Of a stretch of DNA of 64,000 bases, positions 34,795-45,045 are shown one piece after another. Under the pieces are notes generated by a model, which was given only the letters and a program-made list of their open reading frames with translations, was not told the DNA's origin and made no database searches. The stretch lies in assembly GCA_025201375.1 (NCBI GenBank), contig JAIWZP010000001.1, forward strand, positions 1,288,501-1,352,500, written 5' to 3'. How positions within the stretch are numbered: position 1 is the first letter of the stretch; every line of letters begins with the position of its first letter. Source of the stretch: Gongronella butleri. Taxonomy: Eukaryota; Mucoromycota; Mucoromycetes; Mucorales; Cunninghamellaceae. A program made the translations under genes and the position numbers.

Positions 34795-35950
34795 AATAAT
34801 ATGATATTTTACGCGTTTCACCCGATGAGACCATATGCCGCCAAATTTAGACCAGTGGGTACTCGACCCAAAACTTCAATGATTCCAAGTTTTTACAGAG
34901 ATCGGATCCCTCAGTTCTGAGAAAATGAATTTTGCATATAATCAGGGCCAAAACAGGATCAAAACAACCGCCAAGGCTAACTCGCCAAGAACTCGAAGCG
35001 ATGTCCTCAAACCACAAGCGCTTTTACCTCGTTTGACCACCGATTCATTTGAAGTGACTCTCATATCGGGGCACTCAGCTGCTGCCGCAGTACGAGACAA
35101 AATGCTGCTGGTCTTACCCATTTACGCCTATGAAACTAGCGCTTCTCGGAAACTCGCTCATCTGGTTCCAAACTTGGACCAGTTGATGGTAGACCCAATT
35201 CTTCAGTGTTGCTAAGTTTTTTTTGCGAATCGGATCACTCAGTCGCGAGAAATCTCGAGATTCGTGTTTGCTAGTGAAACCTCAGCGCAAAACAATCGTC
35301 TACGCGTTTCTCTCGATGAGGCTGATCATCTGGTTTTAAATTTAGGTCAATGAATACTCGACTCACAAGTACGACGATGTCAAGTTTTTTTCCTAATCGG
35401 ATAACTCGCTCGGTCCTGAGAAAATGCATTTGTCATAAAATCAGGGCCAAATCAGGATCAAAATGACCCCTCAAGGCTAACTAGCCGAAACTTGAAGCGA
35501 TACAGTATCCTCAAACTGCAAGCGCTTTTACCGCGTATGACCACCGATTCATTTGAGGTGTCTCACGTGTCGGGGCGCTCAGCCGTTGCCGCAGTACGAA
35601 ACAAAATGCTGCTGATCTTACCCCATTTACGCCTATGAAACTGGCGCATCCTCAGAAACTCGCTCGTCTGGTCCCAAATTTGTTCCAGTTGATGGTAGAC
35701 CCAAGTCTCTAATGTTGTTAATTGTTTTCGCGAATCAGATCACTCAGTCGCGAGAAATCTTGAGATTCGTGTTTGCTAGTGAACACCCAGCGCTAAATAA
35801 TATTTTACGCGTTTCTCCCGATGAACCTAGCCATCTGCTTCCAAATTTAGGTCAGAGGATACTCGATCCCAACGTCGATGGTTCCAAGTTGTTTCGCAAA
35901 TCGAATCACTCAGTTATGAGAAAATGCATTTTTCATAAAAAAATTCAGGG
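34795..35950 (+). repeat. Tandem repeat of ~500 bp unit, about 2.3 copies
   Basis: GAGAAAATG landmarks lie near 34919, 35418 and 35918, so the period is close to 500 bp. Two full units are aligned by shared blocks: ATCAGGGCCAAA, ACCACCGATTCATTTGA, CAGTTGATGGTAGACCCAA, CAGTCGCGAGAAATCT and ATTCGTGTTTGCTAGTGAA. A partial third lies at the left edge (TAAATAATATGATATTTTACGCGTTTC). The units differ by scattered substitutions, so the duplication is not very recent. No conserved reading frame. Confidence 0.8.
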
Positions 35951-36054
35951 TTAAATCAGGGTTAAAAGCGCGTGTTCATGCGTATTGAGTCGCTTTCAAC
36001 ATTCAGGCGTGTTCGACGCGCATACTGTATTCATCCCGTGTTCGTCCACGGGCA

Positions 36055-36545
36055 TGTTCGTAAAAAATCGAATACAGTAAGCTCTGTGAAGAATTTGCAA
36101 ATGTTCGTAAAAAAAATAAAATCAAACGAACAACAATATACAACGTTGTGAAGACTTTGCGAACAACAACGTTCGTAAAAAAAATTTAAACAAACGTTGT
36201 ACGTAAAGACTTCGTGAACAACGTTAGTTTGTAAAATAATCGAACGAACGCTGCTGTGAAGACTTCGCGAACAACCACGTTTGTAAAAAAAAAATTAAAA
36301 TAAACGAACGTTGTGATGACTTTGCGAACGAACAACAAATACTTTTGTAAAATAACTGAACAAACAACGCTGTAAAAACTTCGCGACGAACAACCACGTT
36401 TGTAAAAGAAATCAAAAGAACAACAACGTTGCCTTTCAAGACTTCGCGAACAACAACGTTGTTCGTAAAAAAAATCAAACGAACGCTGTGAAGGCTTTGC
36501 AAACAACGTTCGTAAAAAAAATCGACAACAAACGTTGTGCAGTCT
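36055..36545 (+). repeat. Minisatellite array, about nine units of 46-67 bp
   Basis: Each unit runs from GTTCGTAAAAAAAATC through AACGAACGCTGTGAAGAC to TTCGCGAACAACAACG, with variation in length and bases. The units carry ACGAAC/GTTCGT mirror motifs, so single strands could fold locally. Long minus-strand ORFs over the array are repeat-encoded and have no protein support. Confidence 0.85.
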
Positions 36546-37037
36546 TCGCAGCATCCCGTGCTCAGGCGTGTTCAGCAGCCCATATTCATTCAGGCTTATC
36601 ATATGATATTCGGGCGTATGTATTATTCGGGCGTATTCGCTCGGGCGTGATAAGCCATTGCACTCCAACTTGTCCACCACCATACAGTATGTACCGTATC
36701 TCTACTACAGTCACTACGAAAAATAGGGAATGCAAGGTTATGGGTAGTCCCATTCAATTGTAATCCCATCGGCCTCGTATGGACCTTTTATTTTTCATTT
36801 CTAGCATATTTTATTTTCCGAGAGCGGCAAAAGTACTGTATGTAGATACTGTAGGTACTGCATCTCTAAATTTTGGCATTTTTCATGTTTTTCATCAATC
36901 TACCGGTAGTAGTCTAAAAGCAAGACCACAAATCATGGACAGATTTTCTCTCCAAACCTACACATTACAGTAGGCTGTTTTGGGACGTTCTTTTCCTGAA
37001 AGCTCTTAAAAATCAGAGTCTGGCTTGGTCGTTATGC
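36546..37037. other. Intergenic, CGGGCGTAT-repeat and TACTGTA motifs
   Basis: Short TTCGGGCGTAT-type repeats at 36610-36645, then TACAGTA/TACTGTA motifs near 36684 and 36832-36860. No gene. Confidence 0.45.
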
Positions 37038-38450
37038 AGATGAATCCAAAATGCCGGTATTTTCACAAATTTACACAGGGTCTCGAAATATTTTGTGGAT
37101 CGCGATGAAAATGGCATCAATCGAAAGAGACACACTTGGGTGTCAATTTCAGATTATTTGCTCGTCCGATGAACGAACTTTGCGTACTTGCAAAAGTCGA
37201 TCAAACATTGGATTAATTTTCAAAGTCACTTTTCTCGACAACTGGGAAAGACCAACTGTGCTTTTAACGTGTCGAATGCAGCAGCTAAATCTCCGGCGGA
37301 TGAAAGAAGTTCCACTGCAAGCCGATCAAAACTGATGGAGAAAATCCACTTTTTCATAAAAATCTTTGATCGCGGCGATGTACTCGACACCGGTCTAGTC
37401 GACCCCCGATTTTTATTTTAGTTTTGCTAACAAATAGAGAGCAAAACATTTAATGGGTTGACTTGCAGCGCGCTAGCTTGGGTTTGAACTTTTTGCATCG
37501 GTCATTCTACCAACCTGCAGCCCACTCATCAACGCATAAAAACATGCAAAATAAAAAGTAAAAAAATAATAATGAAAATAAAAATTCCATGCAATCCACC
37601 ACCTTAATTTGGAAGTGCCAAACTATATATTTTTGCAAAAAAATCTTGCCCAAATTACGCAATTTTCTCTGTCGATCGCCGTTCATGCGTCACTCTTTGG
37701 AGTTTTTTCTTACTTTGGGGCGACCTGCTATTTTGTCTGCCAATAGCAAATTGTCGGAGTTGTCTGTTTGGGATACATTGATCACTCGGAGTTCGAAATT
37801 GCCCGTTTTTGGGATTTAAATGTGTGACCCCTGAATTTTAAAAAGTGGTCGTAGCACTTTGGGGGTTTAAGCTTTTTTGCTGCAAATTTTGCGCCGAACG
37901 CGATGCGGATATTTCTGAGCGGGGTCGACCAAGCAGATGGTGAGATAAATGCAAAATAATGCAAATATGACATTTTCGGCATTTTTGAGTTCTACAAAAA
38001 AATCGGGCGGGTCCGTCTTGAGCAATTGTGCCGTAATTTGAGCTGTGACGCATTTTTCATTAGCGGGCAAGTAGGCTGTAAAAAAAATTCTGGAGGCATA
38101 GCAAGCCGGCAAAGTCCGGAAAAATACGCTTTTTGCTTTTTAAAAGGTATCATACCTTCATACAGTACGTTCATACCTAATTCATAAATGTGTACAGTTC
38201 GACCACAGACAACAGTATCACAAGTTTTTGTGCAGTGTACAGTACAACAGTAGCGCGACGCTTCAGGAGGAGGCATTGAAATGATAGCACGCGTCAGGCA
38301 GAGTGACAGTTTCCTGTCCACTGAGATTAAAAAACGGATAGATCAAGCTCTTTATTTGTATGCAAAAAATCCAAAGCAGATGAAACTCATGTTTTTGTCA
38401 TTTTGTGCATTTTTTTTGGCACTTGCTGTGTTGCTGATCACAAAATGCAA
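37038..38450 (+). repeat. Dispersed repeat F2, copy 2
   Basis: The fullest copy together with copy 3. It shares, in order, GTCTCGAAATAT (37081-37092), AGAGACACACT, CTTGCAAAAGTCGATCAAAC, TGCTTTTAACGTGT, the GATTTTTAT block, TCGATCGCCGTTCATGCGTC, AGTGGTCGTAGC and CATTGAAATGATAGCACGC (38273-38291). On the minus strand it keeps the conserved peptide block ending KPPKCYDHF (about 37840-37960). Confidence 0.75.
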
Positions 38451-39079
38451 AATGAGACAATGCCAAATCATGCCATTTGTGTTTATTTGCATACCGTATT
38501 TGCAGCATCGTCTGCTGCACAGCTTTGAAAATACAGTACCATATATATTACAGTACATACAGTACGGTACTGTATTACTTTGGAAGTGGATCCTTTGGCC
38601 AAATTTTAGCGCATTCGGCCAGTGGCCGGGCGCATTGGGGGCCAAAATCCAAAATATCATACGACAATTTTTGTCTCTTCGGCCTATACAGCTACTGTAT
38701 ACTTTATGACAGTGAAACAATGAGTTGAGCTGATGATCTTTTTTTTTTTTTTACAAACTTGCGTGGCAAGCGGAACAGCCAGAGGCGCTCCACAGTCCTT
38801 GTGCGCTTGTGGATGCATTGTACACAGTGGACGGCTGCTGCCTTCAATGCAGCATTGATTTGGATGCAATCATGCAAGTGTTTCGTTTTTTTATTTTATC
38901 TTCTTTTTGTTGTATGATAATACTGTAAATGTTGCTGCCGTTGATTGTGCAAAGGAGACGATGTTTATTATTTTTTTTGCAATAAAGATGTACACACAAA
39001 GAGGAAAACCGGGCTATGATATAAGGTGAGGAGGTAAAGGAAAGGAAGAGGGGAATAAATATACGAATTGAGGGGTTTT
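38451..39079. other. Intergenic region 3' of LRG1, TACAGTA-rich
   Basis: Contains the cluster TACAGTACATACAGTACGG at 38551-38569 and the LRG1 3' flank. The short ORFs are not protein-like. Confidence 0.45.
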
Positions 39080-42000
39080 TTATCGTCCACGGCCCAAAAT
39101 CCACGAAAGGCGTTGCTTGTTTCCCGACGTAGTGGTGGTGGTGACGCTTGGCCTTGGGATGGGTGGTGGCAGGCCCTTTGGGGAGACGGGCGACACGGGC
39201 TGTGACGATGAAATCATGCTGTAAGGCGTGGGCGACGAGGTGATGTCGCCAAACGGCAGAGGTAATGTCGGTGCGGACTGTGCAGGTGGTGGTGGTGGTG
39301 GTGGTGGTGCTTGTCGTGGCGACGGGCCGCGCGTGGTGGGGACGAGCGGTAGCGACGTTGGCCGTGTTGTTGCGGATGACTTCCAATCGGCCCAGTGGGT
39401 ATATTGCTTGAGCACCTGCTTGGCGTCCAGGGAGGCAAAGCTTTCAACAAGACCAGGATGAGCAAGGATGGGCGCAATATCAGGGGGTATCTAATTCCAA
39501 AAGACAAAAAAAAAAAAAAGGTCGTTAATTCCTCCCTATTGGGATTGTCCACTCCTCGAAAGACAAAAACAAAAAAGCTTGTTGTTGTACATTACCTTGG
39601 CAAAAGCATCGTGGCAGCGGATCATTGCCTCGATGACCATGATCTCGTTGTCGGGTGCGCGCGGGAAATTTGGCGCGGTGTACAGGATGTTTGGAGCAAA
39701 GACGCGGGCCAGATTGTACGCGTCCATGCGATTGCCGTCGCACGACGCCACATGGTGTAACAGGCCAAAGACAAGATGGATGGTGTCCCTGTTTTCTTTT
39801 GGCAACATGGCGCAGATCAAGTGCAGCAGGGTGTGCCTCTCTTGCTCATTGTCCCGCTCTAAATTAAGGAGAAATGGGCGGGGGGAAAAGTCAGGGGGTG
39901 CTTTTTCAAGGCAGATAGGCAAACTGTTGCGCCATTGTGCATGAATGCTCGTCGCTCGCCACCCCTGTATGTCTCCTCAAAACCAAGCAAACTTACGAAT
40001 AGCCACCAGGAACAAGGGATAAAATCGATCTGTCAATAAGGGTTCTGGGAGTTCTCGCAAGAATCGCTTGAGAAGAGCCGCCAATTGGACGGGCGTCTGG
40101 CGCTGCAGGACGGCCAAATGGCTAGCGTGGGGATCCGCCGCCGTGCTGTCGTCGATCAGGATTTCCAATTGTTTCAGCTCGCGAATATTCCCATTCTTGC
40201 GGAAGATGCCCTCGACCGTCAAATCTAAAAAAAAAAAAAAAAAAAAAAAGTGAGAGAGATGAACATGGCGCAAACAAACAAACAAATCATAAGCGCACGA
40301 AAATAGCGCGCTTTGCATCACACGAGACAGAAAATCCGTCTAAAATAAGGTTCGATTTTTTTTTTTTACCAGATCGCAACAATGCAACGAGCAGCTGGCG
40401 CACAAAGGCGGGCGCCTTGCATGTGGGCGTAGTGCATGCGTCGAGCATCCAATCAAGCGTGGCGCGATTGCGCGCAGGTGGCGTCAATGCTGACGCGGTG
40501 TCATCGCGATCTATGGCGCTTAGAGCAAAGCACGGCATGGCTGCGAGCGGCACATTGAATGACTTTATGACGGAAGCCGAGGACGACGACGACGACGATG
40601 ATGGGTCTGCGGTGGCTGTGGGGGATAGCGGAGTGGTTTGTAGGCGAGGAGGTGCATTGGATGAGGCGGCGACGGCCGACGGTTGTTTCCCAATGCGTAA
40701 AAATCGAAAGCGGGACCACTTTGTTGATTTTTTGGTGGAGATGAGGGCAAACAGGTCGTCGAGGGGCCAATCGTGGAGGATGGCGTGGACGTTTTGTGCG
40801 GCAAAGTGCCTGATCAGGTGATATTGCATGGGTGTCGCGTGCAGCAGTGTCAATGGCACGGCAGCTGCCGTGATGGCTGAGCCAGGGGGTGTGTTTGGCG
40901 GCACGGGAGACAAGGGGGCAAGCTGGTGATCTGGGGATGCTGGTGGTGGAGGTTGATCAAAGAGCGAGTAGATGGATGCGCGGTTTTTGTTCTTTTCTGG
41001 GCTGTTTTTCCGAAGGCTCCATGCACGCCTCAAGGTGGACATGGTGCGCTTTGCAGGCGAGGCGGGTGAGGTAGGCGAAGCGGGTGTGTTGGTGGTGGTG
41101 GTGGTGTTGGTAATGGGCGGTTGGTTCAGGGCCATTGGCGAAGTGACGATGCGTGAGGGCATATGTGATAGTGTTTTTGGCGATGATGACGAGACAGGGG
41201 GTGGCAAGGGCGGCAGCTGCTTGCTTTCATGGTGGTTCTGTTGCTGATTTTTCATATATGACGGTGGGTGTATGGTGTGAGCACGGCGTGGGAGCGTGGC
41301 AGACGCAGGGCGATTGGCATGGAGGCCACGTTTCTGGTGTTGCTGGCTTGTCGTGGAGGTGGATTTCGCACGCTTGATGTTGCCGAGGTCGATGGAGCCA
41401 AAGAGCGCGGCAGGCGTGCGGAGAGGCGATGCGTCAGGATCGCGAAGAAAACGATGCGAAAGAGTGGCGGCCTTTTTGTCGAATCTGGGAGATGAGATGC
41501 CATTGGCGGCGGCGACAGGAGAGGAAGCAGGCGACAAAGAAGGAGCATCTGGCGCTTGGCCAGATGAATTGGTCGTGTTGGTGGTCACGCGTAGCCATCG
41601 TGGCGAGAGGATGGTCACGTTGTTTGTTTTTTTCCTTTTCGTTGGCTGAGGCGAACCTTGTTCCAAGTGAGAACCCAGTTTGTTGTCGAGTGTGGTGATC
41701 CCCGCCGCTGCAGACGACAACAACCCACCTGGCGAAATCATCCCTCCAGACGACACAGGCAACGAGGATGCCAACGTGTAATTGTAAAATCGTAACAATG
41801 CAAGCTTCACAAGGTACAATTCATGTTGCAAGGGCGACAAGTGCGTCAATGGGTACGCCTTGACGTCATGTCGTCTGCTTTTGATACTCAGACGGGCCAG
41901 GTCATCCTCCTCATCCTCGTCATCATGCTCATTGTCGTCGTTGCCATCGTTCCATTTGTCCTCTTGTTGCTCGAGAAGCGCATCATCATGGCAAGCGTTG

Positions 42001-44568
42001 CACAAGAGGCCAATGGACGATCCAAATCGCACCGTTGTTGCCTTTTTCGACGCGTCGGAGATGACGGGCACGCCGCAGTCGGCGCACACGGCGCAAGCAG
42101 GGTGCCATCGCTCGTAGCTGATTTGGTACGCGTCTGCCGTGATTGCCTGCTGGCACGAGAAGCACCGAGGATCCTTGGCCTCATCCGACTGCAGGAGCAG
42201 TGGCGATGTCGTCATTGTCGCCAAAAAGTGGTGAAACGCGTCGTCTTTGAACCAAAACTTGCCACCAATCCAGATCCGCTTCTTTTCAAGTTCGAGGATG
42301 TTTTTGAGAAACGTGTCAATCGCCTCTGGATCCTTGCCTTTTTGTTCCTGGGGGGGGGGGTAAAAATAAAAATAAAAATAAAAAATCAAGGGGGCCACAT
42401 GACGTGTAATTTTTTTTTGAGAATCTCTCTCTCTCTCTACCTGCTGCAGCGCTTCGGTCAAACCCAATCGAATCAACACCTTTAAACCTTGAGCTAATTG
42501 GGTGACGAGCGACAGCAATTCCTGGGTCACACCAAGCGCGGTGTCTGCGGCGGCGCCACTTTCTTGGTGGGCGAGCAAGGCAAAAAAGCGGATCACATGG
42601 CGACAAGTGGTGCGTGCCTCTTCAAAATCATCTTTTCGGTGATCGTCATGGTGCCGGACCGCCTCGAGCGCAGCAAAGAGCACTTGCAGATGCATGATGA
42701 ACTGCGATGCCATGCGAAAGCCGTCCATGTACGCGCTCGACGCCACCAATAAGAGCATTTCGGAGAGACACGTTGCCGACGACTCTTCAAACGTCGACAG
42801 ATCCGTCCATATCCGGCTCACCTTCTTCTCCATCCGCTGCAGTCGTGCTTTCACTTGCACAACCGATGATGGCGGGTCTAGAATCGCCCCAAGTGGCAGA
42901 AATCGACCAGATCGTTAGTCAATGGCCTTTACAGTCGCGTGACCCCCCTGCCCTTTGCCCCGTTAAAAGTCATTACCATCGTTGATCACCGTGTCACGTA
43001 GGCGCACATTCCAAAACTAGCAAAAAAAAAAATGAAAAAAAAAAAAAAAACTTGAACAACATGGCCAAGCAGCACACAAAAAACATGGGCCCGCATGCAC
43101 GCATCTTCACACACACACACACATACACACACATTTACACACAAACACACGTTGTAAACACACGCGTGCACATGGACGGAATTCACATCCAACGCCGCTT
43201 TTTTTGTTTTTTTTTGTCAATTTGCATCCCTTTAGCTCCCTTTTTTTTTATTTTCTGCTCTGTGTTCCCCCAATTTGCGCTCCTGCTTGGCCTCTTCGTC
43301 CCCTCCCCCCCCTGCCCTCGCCTTTATTTTTTTTTTCTATCTCTGTCTCTCCCTTTCCGTGCCTTGGGTCATTAGGCATTTCCCCTTTTTTTTCCAGGCC
43401 CCTGGCTTTTTTTTTTTTTTTTTTTTTTTACCTTGAAGATCATGTAACACTCTGGATGCCACTTTTTGTTGGGCCATTGCTTGTGTTCCACAAATTGCTT
43501 CAGGATGGCCTGATCACAGCCGATGCAATGCGTGGCATCAAGCGCTGCGTAGTGGAAAAGACAAAAATGCTGATTGTCGTAGGCCAAATAGAGATCGTCC
43601 TTTGTCTGGTCGGCACCATGAGGATGCATCGAGGTGGTGGTGGTGGTGCGGCATCCCGGGCACGCGCGAGCAGCCACCGCCGCGGAGGAGGGGCGGCAGC
43701 GACAGGGCCGTTCTTGACAATGTGCACACGGTTGCAGGCGTGCATGATAGTGCTTTTCGCACACAATCTTGAATTGGCCATCTTGATCTAACGCATAAAA
43801 TTTGTCTGCCACGAGCGTGTTGCAATCCTTTTCATCAAAAATCATATAAAAAATGAATAAAATCAGAATCAATTCTCATCTGAAATCATCCTTCCCTCTC
43901 TCTCCTCACGTCCCTCCCCCCTCTTTCGCTCTCTCTCTCTTTCTCTTTCTCCTTGTTGCAGGCGTGCTCCTTGGGTGCCAACTTGCCACTCTGATTCATG
44001 ATCACCGGCAATGATATCTGTTTTTATATTTTTCTCCCCTGTGTGCCGCAACCAATGCCACACACACGCGTACACGGCCACAAGATACCAGCCAATGTCG
44101 CATTGATCGCCAATTTTTTTCTTTCCTCCCCCCCTTTCTCTCGCGCCCTCCCTCCTAAAATACATTTCTTTTCCTTCTTCCCCCCCCCCTTCGCCTCTTT
44201 TTTTTCCTCCCACCCTTACCCTCTTTCTTCTCCTCGTTCCCTTCTCATCCCCCTAACCCGCGCCATTCGTCAACATGGCACCCATCTTTCATCATCCATC
44301 GCAATGTGACGCACGCACCTCTTTTTTTTCTAGTCCCCCTTTTACGCAGCCATCCCGTCTCTGACCCTCCCCCTTTTTTTTTGCTTACGGCACAAGTGAA
44401 GCAATGATAATGATAGATCTCCCCTAGCGCGCGGATAAGTGATCGGTCTGTTCGTGAACATATTTGGTGACAGGACGGACAATAGCGTGCCGGTCGTAAT
44501 GTCGCGTTGGATTTCACCGAGTCAAAACGCCGCGACGTCGTTTCGTCAATGGAAGGCAGCATCGTCAA
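39080..44568 (-). CDS. LRG1: LIM-domain Rho GTPase-activating protein LRG1
   Basis: Exons in transcript order: 44568-44389, 43827-43432, 43016-42977, 42877-42441, 42347-40370, 40224-39997, 39858-39596 and 39490-39080; 1310 residues. In yeast Lrg1 is a GAP for Rho1, controlling glucan synthesis and polarity. LIM1 spans about 30-90 (CPSCHQ...HCFTCADC). A LIM2 region follows (about 93-190) with its first zinc knuckle replaced by a Cys/Arg/Ser-rich stretch. LIM3 lies near 413-475 (CFSCQQ...HPACAVCADC). A long Ser/Pro/Thr-rich linker leads to the RhoGAP domain near 970-1165 with the arginine finger in TVEGIFRKNGN. The C-terminus is proline-rich. Introns 1 (561 bp) and 2 (415 bp, with a CA repeat at 43111-43150) are unusually long for this window. 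The first acceptor lacks a pyrimidine tract (GAAAAG|GAT). Confidence 0.92.
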
Positions 44569-45045
44569 TTAAGAATTGGGGCGTTGTGTACAAAAATGAA
44601 AAAAAGACGTCAAAAGATACAAAAACGAAAAAAAGACCGACAAAAAAGGGGAGAAAATGATCTTTTTTAAAACATGGGTACAAGGCGCAGCAATTCAAGT
44701 GTGACGAGGAGGTCTCTTTACGGCAAGACGACAAGGGTGAAGTGGTCGCAGGGACGTGAAGAAGAAAAAAAAAAAAGGCGAAAAAAAAAGAACAAGAAAG
44801 AAGAAAGAAAAACGAAAGAGCTGTTGCACTGATTGGCGAAACAAGCGAGCAAAAAAAAAAAAAAGGAGTCAGAACCCGCGAGGCCCAGGCACTGAGCTCG
44901 AAATTGCAGCATTGATTGTGCACGAGAAATGGACCGCGCGCCTCTGCTTTTCAGTGTCCGTCTTTTTTTTTTTATTTTTGTCATACAAACAAAGGCACAA
45001 TGGAAGGGGGGAAACAGCGACACAACAGCACAGATCGTTTTTTTT
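44569..45045. other. Short spacer between ELG1 3' end and LRG1 start
   Basis: 477 bp, on the plus strand rich in A-runs and GAAAG tracts. It serves as the 3' flank of ELG1 and the promoter of LRG1, both on the minus strand. No gene. Confidence 0.45.

Noticed and set aside
36055..36545. Possible CRISPR-like array
   Set aside because: Repeat units vary in length and sequence, there are no unique spacers, and the genome is eukaryotic. It is a minisatellite.
43086..43150. CA-rich stretch as a regulatory RNA
   Set aside because: A simple (CA)n microsatellite inside an LRG1 intron.
43869..44213. Minus-strand ORF upstream of the second LRG1 exon
   Set aside because: Glu/Arg/Gly repeat-type translation of a purine tract inside LRG1 intron 1. 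Joining exon 1 directly to 43827 restores the LIM1 cysteines.
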